Positions 1 through 6,653 are shown, counted from the first letter of the stretch. The stretch is 6,927 nucleotides of DNA from an uncultured Lautropia sp. (GCA_938046755.1 CALIXC010000270.1:1-6927), one strand, 5' to 3'. Numbers and translations: made by a program. Notes: generated by a model not told the origin, from the letters alone.

Positions 1-151
1 CCCAGTCGGCTCAGTCGGCCAGGCGGTGGGCGACGCGCTCGGGGACGCGGTCCGCCTCGGGCTGGCCGATGAGGTCCTCGGGGACCTCGGTGGAGCGGGA
101 GATCGCGGTCATGGCGTCGCGGGAGACGACCTTGACGCGCTCGCGCGACCT
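1..151. other. Compositionally foreign segment; suspected chimeric join or replaced 3' end
   Basis: Read on the minus strand in the BI-1 frame, all 46 codons after Thr199 end in G or C, while the first ten codons of the same gene include CAA, TCA, CCT and TAT. The encoded tail is rich in Arg, Glu and Asp and has no membrane helix, although the family has one here. No other frame in this stretch restores the expected NY-plus-helix sequence, so a simple frameshift does not explain it. Such third-position bias is typical of Actinobacteria. The join lies around 150-180, within or next to the GGET codons. A chimeric read or contig end, or a real recombination, would both fit. Confidence 0.5.
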
Positions 152-748
152 GGTCTCGCCGCCGGTGACGACCCGGTTCAGGTCGAATAGGATGAACAGC
201 GAGAAGACGACGGTGGCCAGCAGCGAGATGGTGAGCATCAGCGCCGGGATCTGCAGGAAGATGTTGGCGAACGCGGCCAGCAGGATGACGATCATGCCCA
301 CGAAGAGCCAACGCCCCATGCCCGAAAAGTCACGCTTGGAGACGGTGGCGATGGTGGCCATGGCGCCGAAGATGACGGCAGTGCTGCCGAAGGCCATCAT
401 GACGAGCGAAGCACCGTTGCTCATGCCCAGTACGAAGCCCAGCAGGCGCGAGAGCATCAGCCCCATGAAGAAGGTGAAGCCCAGCAGCAGCAGGATGCCG
501 GCGCTGCTGTTGCGATAGCGGCTGATGCCGTACATGAAGCCCCAGGCGATGGCCAGGAAGGCGATGAAGCTGATGGCCGGGCTGCCCGAGAAGAAGCTGA
601 AGCGCGTGGCCACGCCGATCCAGGCACCGATGACGGTGGGGATCATGGACAGGGCGAGCAGGCCATAGGTGTTGCGCAGCACGCGATTGCGGGTTTCGGT
701 GCCGACGGCAGTGTTCTGATACTGAGGTGAGAGTTGGTCGATCGCCAT
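11..748 (-). CDS. Bax inhibitor-1/YccA-family integral membrane protein with atypical C-terminus
   Basis: The predicted protein has 245 residues. Hydrophobic segments at about 28-46, 57-77, 83-108, 113-136, 145-168 and 169-190 give six membrane helices. The run LFDLNRVVTGGET (187-199) is the family signature at the end of helix 6, and Asp189 fits the conserved acidic residue there. The family (bacterial YccA/YetJ, related to eukaryotic BI-1/TMBIM) comprises inner-membrane proteins linked to pH-dependent ion leak or to FtsH; the role here is unproven. The start at 748 is chosen because GGAG lies 8 bases upstream and the protein then begins MAIDQLSPQY; an open frame runs on to 955 without family similarity. 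The odd part is residues 200-245. The family normally continues GGETNY plus a seventh helix, but here a charged tail follows with every codon ending in G or C. Family assignment is firm; integrity of the 3' end is doubtful. Confidence 0.88.
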   Translation of the reverse strand: MAIDQLSPQYQNTAVGTETRNRVLRNTYGLLALSMIPTVIGAWIGVATRFSFFSGSPAISFIAFLAIAWGFMYGISRYRNSSAGILLLLGFTFFMGLMLSRLLGFVLGMSNGASLVMMAFGSTAVIFGAMATIATVSKRDFSGMGRWLFVGMIVILLAAFANIFLQIPALMLTISLLATVVFSLFILFDLNRVVTGGETRSRERVKVVSRDAMTAISRSTEVPEDLIGQPEADRVPERVAHRLAD

Positions 749-802
749 TGAATGGTCTCCGGAAAGGGAAGGGGGCCAAGGTCGGACAATGGGCTGTTGC
801 GG

Positions 803-808
803 ATTATA
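803..808 (-). promoter_or_regulatory. Candidate -10 box for the BI-1 family gene
   Basis: The minus strand reads TATAAT here, a perfect sigma-70 -10 hexamer, which is uncommon by chance in DNA this GC-rich. It would give a leader of roughly 50 nt before the start at 748. No good -35 hexamer sits at 16-18 bp, so the call rests on the -10 box and its position alone. Confidence 0.35.
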
Positions 809-846
809 GACGCCCGAGTGGTTGTTCCGGTTGACGGAATGCGCTT

Positions 847-860
847 TCCGGCCTGCCGGA
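847..860. repeat. Short inverted repeat in the divergent intergenic region
   Basis: TCCGGC and GCCGGA flank a CT spacer, giving a 6-bp palindrome between the two divergent promoter candidates. It could be a binding site or a chance GC palindrome. The rest of the 327-base region between the BI-1 gene and ndk shows nothing beyond the two -10 boxes. Confidence 0.2.
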
Positions 861-977
861 GCAACCTTCTGTCGTTGAGGCTCAGGTGGGGGCGGATGGG
901 CTTTGCTGCAAGGGCGGCGGCTAGAGTGGCTAACCGGTGTTCGCCCGCAGGCCACCTTCCATCGGCTGGCAATCCGC

Positions 978-983
978 TATAAT
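978..983 (+). promoter_or_regulatory. Candidate -10 box for ndk
   Basis: A perfect TATAAT on the plus strand, about 90 bases upstream of the ndk start. The best -35-like sequence, TTCCAT at 957-962, is only 15 bp away and is poor. Transcription would begin near 990, leaving a leader of about 85 nt. It is probably the main promoter for ndk and perhaps for rlmN. Confidence 0.45.
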
Positions 984-1075
984 GAACGATTGTTCTGATC
1001 CTGCGAATGGCATTCGTGCCCTCGCACAACCCTCATTTGCCTGCGTCCCGCGGCGCTGGCGCAACGGAGCTACCC

Positions 1076-1501
1076 ATGGCTGTTGAAAGAACCCTGTCGA
1101 TCATCAAACCCGATGCCGTGGCCAAGAATGTCATCGGCCAGATCCTCGCCCGCTTCGAGTCCGCTGGCCTGAAGGTCGTGGCTGCTCGCATGATGCAGCT
1201 TTCCAAGGCCGAAGCCGAGGCCTTCTACGCCGTTCACAAGGAGCGTCCCTTCTTCAAGGATCTGGTCGCCTTCATGGTGTCCGGCCCCGTGATGGTTCAG
1301 GTGCTGGAAGGCGAGAACGCCATCCTGCGCAACCGTGAGCTGATGGGTGCCACCGATCCGAAGAAAGCCGAGAAGGGCTCGATCCGCGCCGATTTCGCCG
1401 ACAGCATCGACGCCAACGCCGTGCACGGTTCGGACGCTCCGGAAACGGCTGCCACCGAGATCGCCTTCTTCTTTCCCTCGATGCAGATCTGCTCGCGCTG
1501 A
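1076..1501 (+). CDS. ndk: Nucleoside diphosphate kinase
   Basis: This cytoplasmic enzyme transfers the gamma phosphate of ATP to other (d)NDPs through a phospho-histidine intermediate, balancing nucleotide pools. The protein has 141 residues, the usual bacterial length. The N-terminal ERTLSIIKPDAV motif has Lys11. The active-site motif NAVHGSDAPETA places the catalytic histidine at residue 117, and the C-terminal EIAFFFP segment is also typical. The start at 1076 is preceded by GGAG at 1066-1069 with good spacing. The frame is open further upstream to 1007, but that stretch has no family similarity. Placement just before rlmN is a widely conserved proteobacterial arrangement. Confidence 0.98.
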   Translation: MAVERTLSIIKPDAVAKNVIGQILARFESAGLKVVAARMMQLSKAEAEAFYAVHKERPFFKDLVAFMVSGPVMVQVLEGENAILRNRELMGATDPKKAEKGSIRADFADSIDANAVHGSDAPETAATEIAFFFPSMQICSR

Positions 1502-1523
1502 ACACATCGCTTCATCCTTGCCG

Positions 1524-1540
1524 GGGTGATCCGGTCACCC
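1524..1540 (+). terminator. Weak hairpin between ndk and rlmN
   Basis: GGGTGA and TCACCC flank a 5-base loop, forming a 6-bp stem 22 nt after the ndk stop. No run of T follows, so at best it attenuates transcription or protects the ndk mRNA end. Read-through into rlmN is likely. Confidence 0.25.
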
Positions 1541-1597
1541 GGTCTCCCGGCGCCGCGCAAGGTGCAGGCGCCCGGGTCTGATGTCAGGAGATACTGC

Positions 1598-2980
1598 ATG
1601 CAAGCCCCCCTGGCCCAGCGGGAAACCCGCCTGGAGCCCGCTTCCGCCTTCATGGATCCATCTGCTTCGCCTTTGGGCGGGCAGGAGGGCGACGCGCCGG
1701 CGCAGCCAGCCGCGACTGTCGTGCCTGGGGAGAGCACCACTGCGCCGGCAGCGGCCCCTTCCGCCGTCAAGGCTCCTGCCGGGCCCGTCAATCTGCTCGG
1801 ACTCGATCGCCAGGGTTTCCTGGATTTCTGCGGTGGCATGGGCGAGAAGCCCTTCCGCGCCCACCAGCTGATGCGCTGGGTGCACCAGCGCGGCGTGGCC
1901 GACTGGTCGGCCATGACCGACCTGGCCCGCAGCTTCCGCGAGCGCCTGCAGGACAAGGCCCTGATCCAGGCACCGTCGGTGCTGAAGGATCACACCGCCT
2001 CCGATGCCACGCGCAAGTGGCTCTTCGACGTGGGGGCCGGCAATGCCGTCGAGGCCGTCTTCATTCCCGAAGCACGTCGTGGCACGCTCTGCGTGTCCTC
2101 TCAGGCCGGGTGTGCGGTCAACTGCAGTTTCTGCTCCACCGGCAAGCAGGGGTTCTCGCGCAACCTCAGTACGGCCGAGATCCTCGGCCAGATCTGGCTG
2201 GCCAACCAGCTGCTGCGCCAGCCCGGCGCGCAGCCGCGCTGGAGTGGTGCCGACGACATGGCGCAGCTCGATGAGGACGTGGACGATGCCGGCGCGCTGC
2301 GCCCCATCAGCAACATCGTCTTCATGGGGATGGGCGAGCCGCTCCTGAACTACAACGCGCTGTTGCCAGCCCTGCGGGCGTTGCTGGACGACCACGGTTA
2401 CGGACTTTCGCGCCGTCGGGTCACGGTTTCCACCTCCGGTGTGGTGCCGCTGATCGACCGTCTGTCGGAAGACTGCGCGGTGGCACTGGCGGTTTCGCTG
2501 CATGCCAGCAACGATACGCTGCGCGACCAGCTTGTGCCGCTCAATCGCAAGTATCCTCTGAAGGAATTGCTGGCTGCCTGCCAGCGGTACCTGAAAGTGG
2601 CGCCGCGGGATTTCATCACCTTCGAATACGTGATGCTCAAGGATATCAACGATTCGGTGGCGCATGCCCGGGAACTGGCGGCGCTGGTGGCTGATGTACC
2701 CTGCAAGTTCAACCTGATTCCGTTTAACCCGTTCCCGAACTCCGGGCTGTCCCGGTCTTCCGACCGGACTATCCGTCAGTTCGGTGACGTGCTGTTGCGG
2801 GCGGGCATCGTCACCACGGTGCGGCGCACGCGTGGCGACGAGATCGATGCTGCTTGCGGGCAGCTGGCGGGCGAGGTGGTCGACCGCACGCGGCTGCGTG
2901 AGCGCACGGTGCAGTTCCACCGGCCTGCAGCGCATCAGGGCGGCCGGCCTGTCGGAAACGGGCAGCTGGCACGGGCCTGA
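1598..2980 (+). CDS. rlmN: Dual-specificity 23S rRNA (A2503)/tRNA (A37) C2-methyltransferase RlmN
   Basis: A radical-SAM enzyme that methylates C2 of A2503 in 23S rRNA and of A37 in some tRNAs, supporting translational fidelity. In this 460-residue protein the cluster motif CxxxCxxC is Cys172, Cys176 and Cys179. The TLCVSSQ segment carries Cys165. FMGMGEPLLNYN (from residue 242) is the SAM-binding GEP region. VSTSGVVP and VSLHASND follow, and the C-terminal RRTRGDEIDAACGQ holds the methyl-carrying Cys420. The start at 1598 has AGGAG at 1586-1590. The frame is open to 1526, but that extension has no such site. Two features make it longer than the approximately 384-residue E. coli protein: an Ala/Pro-rich low-complexity N-terminus (about 1-63), and an acidic insert at about 208-235 before the GEP motif. 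All catalytic residues are present. Confidence 0.97.
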   Translation: MQAPLAQRETRLEPASAFMDPSASPLGGQEGDAPAQPAATVVPGESTTAPAAAPSAVKAPAGPVNLLGLDRQGFLDFCGGMGEKPFRAHQLMRWVHQRGVADWSAMTDLARSFRERLQDKALIQAPSVLKDHTASDATRKWLFDVGAGNAVEAVFIPEARRGTLCVSSQAGCAVNCSFCSTGKQGFSRNLSTAEILGQIWLANQLLRQPGAQPRWSGADDMAQLDEDVDDAGALRPISNIVFMGMGEPLLNYNALLPALRALLDDHGYGLSRRRVTVSTSGVVPLIDRLSEDCAVALAVSLHASNDTLRDQLVPLNRKYPLKELLAACQRYLKVAPRDFITFEYVMLKDINDSVAHARELAALVADVPCKFNLIPFNPFPNSGLSRSSDRTIRQFGDVLLRAGIVTTVRRTRGDEIDAACGQLAGEVVDRTRLRERTVQFHRPAAHQGGRPVGNGQLARA

Positions 2981-3115
2981 ACGCACTCGTGACCGCTGTT
3001 CGGGCCAGAGCCTGAGGGTCCGGATCGGAAGTCACGCGCTGGCTGGCTCGGGGGCCTGGGCCAGGCGCGCAGGGTGCAACGGCAGGACGCAACGAAATTT
3101 TTCTCGGATAGGACC

Positions 3116-4120
3116 ATGAAGCAACAAGCACAATCGATCGGAACCGACAACCTGGCCGGAACGGGCATGGCAGCCGCCCGCACGATGACCACGATGCGCG
3201 TTCGACGTGCCCTGGCTGGCCGCAAGCTGGCCCTGGTGCTGGCTCTGGGTCTGGGCCTGGCCGGATGCGTCACCACCGAGACCGTCGATAACAAGGGCGG
3301 TGGCCGTCCTGCCGGCGGAACCTCGGCCGACAGCGTCTCTTCGGTCAGCAGCCAGGTCTCGCCTGCCGAAGAGAAGCGCCGTCGTGCTCGCATCCGTCTG
3401 GAGCTGGCGGTCAATCACTACCAGGGCGGCAACATGCCGCTGGCACTGCAGGAAATCGACCAGGCCATTCGGATCGATCCCGACTATGCGGCAGCCCATG
3501 GCATGCGTGGTTTGGTCTACGCAGCCATGAATGACCCGGAGAAGGCCGACGCGAACTTCCGTCAGGGCCTGAAATTGTCGCCGAAGGATCCCGAGCTGAA
3601 CAACAACTACGGCTGGTATCTGTGCCAGACAGGCCGTCAGCGTGAAGCTATCCGCTACTTCGACGTGGCGGCCGCCGACCACGCCTACACCACGCCTGCC
3701 AAGCCGCTGCACAACGCCGGCATCTGCCTGATGCAGGTGGGCGATGAGAGCGGTGCCGAGGGCTATCTGCTGCGCTCGTTCAAGGTGGATCCGTCCAACG
3801 CGGTGGCCATGTACAACTTGGCCGAGCTGTATCTGAAGCGCGGCACCTACGATCGCGCCAAGTTCTACTCCGACCGCTTGCTGGCCACCTACCAGCCTAC
3901 GGCCGAGACGCTGTGGCAGGGCATTCGGGTGGCCAGACTGGGCAACGATACCACCTCTGCCCATCAGCTGATGGATCAGCTGCGTACCCGCTATCCGCAG
4001 TCGCCCGAGGCGGCGCGCCTGGGTCAGAAGGGAGGTGGCGAGCGCGACAACGAGCCTCAGACCTACCACGGCCAGGCCCATTCCAGCAACGGCCCGCATG
4101 ACCCCGAGAACGGACAGTGA
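3116..4120 (+). CDS. pilW: Type IV pilus biogenesis TPR lipoprotein, PilW/PilF family
   Basis: Proteins of this family are outer-membrane lipoproteins that help the PilQ secretin reach or assemble in the outer membrane and stabilise pili. The 334-residue product has a basic N-terminus, a hydrophobic stretch (38-48) and the lipobox LAGC with Cys51, then a Gly/Ser-rich linker. About six tetratricopeptide-like repeats span roughly 92-297, including the characteristic NNYGWYLCQTGR (163-174). A polar tail closes it. The start is uncertain. ATG at 3116 follows GGATAGGA at 3106-3113, but 50 residues is long for a lipoprotein signal. In-frame ATGs at 3167, 3185 and 3194 would give signals of 33, 27 and 24 residues, though without clear ribosome-binding sites. 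Position between rlmN and rodZ is typical of Betaproteobacteria. No other pilus gene is visible here. Confidence 0.88.
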   Translation: MKQQAQSIGTDNLAGTGMAAARTMTTMRVRRALAGRKLALVLALGLGLAGCVTTETVDNKGGGRPAGGTSADSVSSVSSQVSPAEEKRRRARIRLELAVNHYQGGNMPLALQEIDQAIRIDPDYAAAHGMRGLVYAAMNDPEKADANFRQGLKLSPKDPELNNNYGWYLCQTGRQREAIRYFDVAAADHAYTTPAKPLHNAGICLMQVGDESGAEGYLLRSFKVDPSNAVAMYNLAELYLKRGTYDRAKFYSDRLLATYQPTAETLWQGIRVARLGNDTTSAHQLMDQLRTRYPQSPEAARLGQKGGGERDNEPQTYHGQAHSSNGPHDPENGQ

Positions 4121-4121
4121 C

Positions 4122-4742
4122 ATGCCGGCCGAACCAAGGATCGACAGTCCGGCGCCCGAGAGCGCCGGTTTGCCCCGCGTGTCCATTCCCGCCGATCTGC
4201 AGGCCGCCCGCGAGGCGCGCCGCTGGAGCCGGCTGGATGTGGCCCGCCTGACCAAGTTCCAGGTGCGGCAGATTGCCGCCCTGGAAGAAGGACATTTCGA
4301 GCAGCTGCCTGGCCGTGCCTTCGTGCGCGCGGCGCTGCGCAGCTACGCGGCCGTGCTGGAGGTGGATGTCACACCGCTTCTGGCCAGCATCGGTGGCTAT
4401 GCTGAGCCGGCGCCGCTCACCGTGCGGCTGCGCTATTCCGAGGCGGCCCTGCAGGCTGACATGGGCGCTGAATACGAGCCTGCCAACCGCAGCCACGCCA
4501 GCCGCTGGTTTTGGGGCATGGCCAGCCTGGCGGTCGTGGTGGCGCTGGGCGTCTGGTATGGCAGCACCGACAGTGGACGCTGGCAGCACCGCCAATGGTT
4601 CGATGGCTTCATGTCGGCCGACAAGCCGGTAGAATCATTGCCTTCTGTGCGCCGCGCCTCCGGCAAGGTCACCGAATCGGTCACCTGGAGCTGGGCACCC
4701 GCAGAGCAGGTACCTGCTGCCGGCGCGGCAGGTTCGGAGTGA
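4122..4742 (+). CDS. rodZ: Short RodZ-like helix-turn-helix membrane protein
   Basis: RodZ links the MreB cytoskeleton to the periplasm and helps set rod shape. The 206-residue protein has a RodZ-type HTH domain at about 24-90, with ALEEGHFEQLPGRAFVRAALRSYA as its hallmark (written here in one 24-letter stretch it would exceed the limit, so note the core EEGHFEQLPGRAFVR, 55-69). One membrane helix lies at about 129-147, followed by a periplasmic tail of about 59 residues rich in Ala and Ser. The start is one base after the pilW stop, with GGAC at 4111-4114 as a modest ribosome-binding site, so translational coupling is likely. E. coli RodZ is 337 residues and ends in a beta-rich DUF4115 domain. 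That domain is absent here, and the next gene starts 18 bases after the stop, leaving no room for it. Family membership is firm; RodZ function in shape is inferred. Confidence 0.85.
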   Translation: MPAEPRIDSPAPESAGLPRVSIPADLQAAREARRWSRLDVARLTKFQVRQIAALEEGHFEQLPGRAFVRAALRSYAAVLEVDVTPLLASIGGYAEPAPLTVRLRYSEAALQADMGAEYEPANRSHASRWFWGMASLAVVVALGVWYGSTDSGRWQHRQWFDGFMSADKPVESLPSVRRASGKVTESVTWSWAPAEQVPAAGAAGSE

Positions 4743-4760
4743 AGCTACCCAGACTGGAAG

Positions 4761-6071
4761 ATGACTGCACACGCAGGCGAAGAACGGCCCTCGACCACCC
4801 ATCCCGATCCCATGCCGGTAGGCCCCGGACAGCGTCGGCGTACCCGCCAGGTGCTGGTTCGCTGGGATGACAATCAGGTCCTGATCGGCAGCGACGGGCC
4901 GGTGGTCGTGCAGTCGATGACCAACACCGACACCGCCGAGGCCATCGCAACGGCCATCCAGACCCGCGCGCTGGCCAAGGCCGGCTCCGAGCTGGTCCGC
5001 ATCACCGTCAACACCCCGGCCGCTGCAGCCGAAGTCCCAGCCATCCGTGAGCAGCTCGATCGCATGGGCTGCAAGGTGCCGCTGGTGGGCGACTTCCATT
5101 ACAACGGCCACAAGCTGCTGCACGACTTCCCCGAGTGTGCCGAGGCACTGTCCAAGTACCGCATCAACCCGGGCAACGTGGGCAGTAGCGCTAAGCGCGA
5201 CGACAACTACCGCGCCATGGTCGAGGCCGCCTGCCGCTACCGCAAGCCGGTGCGCATCGGCGTCAACTGGGGCTCGCTTGACCAGTCCGTGCTGGCGCGC
5301 CTGATGGACGCCAACTCGGCCCGCTCCCAGCCCTGGGATGCCCAGGCCGTCATGCGCGAGGCGCTTGTTACCTCTGCCATCGAAAGCGCTCAGGAGGCCG
5401 AACGCATCGGCCTTCCCGGCGACGCCATCGTGCTGTCGGCCAAGGTCTCCAACGTGCAGGACGTGGTGGCCGTCTATACCGAACTTGCCCGCCGCTGTAA
5501 CTATCCGCTGCATGTGGGTCTGACCGAGGCCGGCATGGGCAGCAAGGGCATCGTGGCCTCTTCCGCCGCGCTGTCGCTGCTGCTGCAGCAGGGCATCGGC
5601 GACACCATCCGCATCTCGCTCACGCCCGAGCCGGGCGGCGATCGCAGCAAGGAAGTGGTGGTCGCACAGGAGATCCTGCAGTCGCTGGGCCTGCGCTCGT
5701 TCGCCCCCATGGTGGTGGCCTGCCCGGGCTGTGGTCGCACCAGCAGCACCTTCTTCCAGGAACTGGCCGACCGCATCCAGCGCTACCTGCGCGAGCAGAT
5801 GCCGGTCTGGAGCACGCGGTACCCGGGCGTGGAAAACATGAACGTGGCCGTCATGGGTTGCATCGTCAACGGTCCGGGCGAGTCCAAGCACGCCGACATC
5901 GGCATCTCGTTGCCTGGTGCCGACGAGTCCCCGGTGGCGCCGGTCTACATCGACGGCGAGCGCACCGTGACCCTGAAGGGCGACCACATCGCCGAAGAGT
6001 TCCAGGCCATCGTCGAGAACTACGTCGAGCGCCGCTACGGCGCCAAGGCAGAAGCGCTTGCCGGGGAGTGA
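4761..6071 (+). CDS. ispG: 4-hydroxy-3-methylbut-2-en-1-yl diphosphate synthase IspG (GcpE)
   Basis: The penultimate enzyme of the MEP isoprenoid pathway. It reductively opens the cyclic diphosphate MEcPP to HMBPP with a [4Fe-4S] cluster and electrons from flavodoxin or ferredoxin. In this 436-residue protein the TIM-barrel part opens with VVVQSMTNTDT and includes GDFHYNGH and RINPGNVG (about 134-141). The cluster ligands are Cys321 and Cys324 in CPGCGRTSS and Cys367 in MGCIVNGPGE, with the conserved Glu374 in GPGE. The length fits betaproteobacterial IspG, longer than the 372 residues of E. coli. The start at 4761 has only TGGAAG directly against it, so initiation may depend on coupling to rodZ. 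An in-frame ATG at 4812 also lacks a site; the family-like sequence begins near residue 28, so either start is possible. All key residues are intact. Confidence 0.96.
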   Translation: MTAHAGEERPSTTHPDPMPVGPGQRRRTRQVLVRWDDNQVLIGSDGPVVVQSMTNTDTAEAIATAIQTRALAKAGSELVRITVNTPAAAAEVPAIREQLDRMGCKVPLVGDFHYNGHKLLHDFPECAEALSKYRINPGNVGSSAKRDDNYRAMVEAACRYRKPVRIGVNWGSLDQSVLARLMDANSARSQPWDAQAVMREALVTSAIESAQEAERIGLPGDAIVLSAKVSNVQDVVAVYTELARRCNYPLHVGLTEAGMGSKGIVASSAALSLLLQQGIGDTIRISLTPEPGGDRSKEVVVAQEILQSLGLRSFAPMVVACPGCGRTSSTFFQELADRIQRYLREQMPVWSTRYPGVENMNVAVMGCIVNGPGESKHADIGISLPGADESPVAPVYIDGERTVTLKGDHIAEEFQAIVENYVERRYGAKAEALAGE

Positions 6072-6158
6072 GGCGACTTTCGGGTTCCGGAAGCGGGCCT
6101 CTGTCCGGATGGGGGCACTGATGCCGGCGGGCACCCCATCACCCATCCTCGGTCCCGC

Positions 6159-6177
6159 GGACACCCTTTGGGTGTCC
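6159..6177. terminator. Perfect hairpin between convergent genes, probable bidirectional terminator
   Basis: GGACACCC and GGGTGTCC form a perfect 8-bp stem around a TTT loop. It lies 88 nt after the ispG stop and 8 nt beyond the stop of the convergent minus-strand gene, exactly where a shared terminator is expected. Neither strand has a T-tract after the stem, so it is not a classical intrinsic terminator. Transcript-end protection or a Rho-assisted site is also possible. Confidence 0.5.
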
Positions 6178-6185
6178 TGCTGGCG

Positions 6186-6590
6186 TCAGACCTGCTGCGC
6201 ACCCCATGCCATCAGGGCGGCGCATAGGAAGAATAGGATCCATTGGCCCAGCAAATAGTAGTTCTTGCCGCACGCGCCGACTGCCTTGAGCTGCACCAGC
6301 CAGGCCACGCCCCATGTGCCCAGATAGGCCGCCATGAAACAGGCGATTTCGCGCCTGGCTTCCAGTATCTGCGTCGCCGCAAGCAGATAGGCGACGATCG
6401 CCAGCAGCAGTAGATCCACACTGACCAGCTGGAACGCGCACAGCGCCTGTATCCAGTTCCGTCTCTTCTGTTCGGTCTGCTTCTCCTCGGCAGGAGAGAG
6501 ACTCTGGGTCTCGCGTGTTCCGACCAACAGATGCGCCAGAAAGGCCACAGTTAGCAGCAGGGCTGCTGCCAGGAAAGGGATATTCATCAT
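6186..6590 (-). CDS. Small four-helix membrane protein of unknown function
   Basis: I do not recognise a named family. The 134-residue protein has four predicted membrane helices at about 4-24, 48-72, 83-101 and 112-131. A charged, Glu/Lys/Gln-rich loop (about 25-47) lies between the first two. Short loops join the rest, one containing ACGKNYY (106-112). No catalytic motif is evident. Two adjacent ATGs, at 6590 and 6587, follow GAGGA (minus strand, 6599-6595); spacing favours either one, differing by one residue. An open frame reaches 6668, but that part overlaps the repeat region and looks non-coding. The gene is convergent with ispG and sits where hisS is usually found, so it may be a lineage-specific insertion. 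Coding status is supported by the strong ribosome-binding site and the clean helix pattern. Confidence 0.72.
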   Translation of the reverse strand: MMNIPFLAAALLLTVAFLAHLLVGTRETQSLSPAEEKQTEQKRRNWIQALCAFQLVSVDLLLLAIVAYLLAATQILEARREIACFMAAYLGTWGVAWLVQLKAVGACGKNYYLLGQWILFFLCAALMAWGAQQV

Positions 6591-6622
6591 GGATTCCTCG
6601 TCAGAGATTCTCGACGGTGACC

Positions 6623-6653
6623 GGGCGTCTTCCAGCGAAGTCGTCCTGCAACA
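6623..6653 (+). repeat. Direct repeat module A, copy 1
   Basis: This 31-bp module, beginning GGGCGTCTTCCAGCGAAG and ending CTGCAACA, recurs 201 bases downstream with three substitutions. It opens the first repeat unit and lies just upstream of the minus-strand membrane protein gene. Confidence 0.8.

Noticed and set aside
749..955. N-terminal extension of the BI-1 gene up to 955
   Set aside because: The extension has no family similarity, contains the candidate promoter, and the start at 748 has a good ribosome-binding site.
1007..1075. N-terminal extension of ndk from 1007
   Set aside because: The canonical NDK N-terminus begins at 1076 with GGAG upstream; the extra 23 residues are unlike the family.
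1535..2986. A 483-codon open frame antisense to rlmN
   Set aside because: It lies opposite a fully recognisable rlmN with all catalytic cysteines. Its translation is rich in Arg, His and Gln with no domain, which is typical of the antisense of high-GC genes.
3054..3066. Inverted repeat GCCTGG-G-CCAGGC before pilW as a terminator for rlmN
   Set aside because: The loop is a single base and the T-run at 3098-3102 is over 30 bases away, so it does not form an intrinsic terminator; it is probably a chance GC palindrome.
3032..4255. A 407-codon open frame antisense to the pilW-type gene
   Set aside because: The plus strand encodes a clear lipoprotein with TPRs; the antisense product shows no family features.
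4635..6164. A 509-codon open frame antisense to ispG
   Set aside because: It is in the complement of a conserved ispG and gives His/Gly/Ala-rich low-complexity protein without motifs; long antisense frames are common in high-GC DNA.
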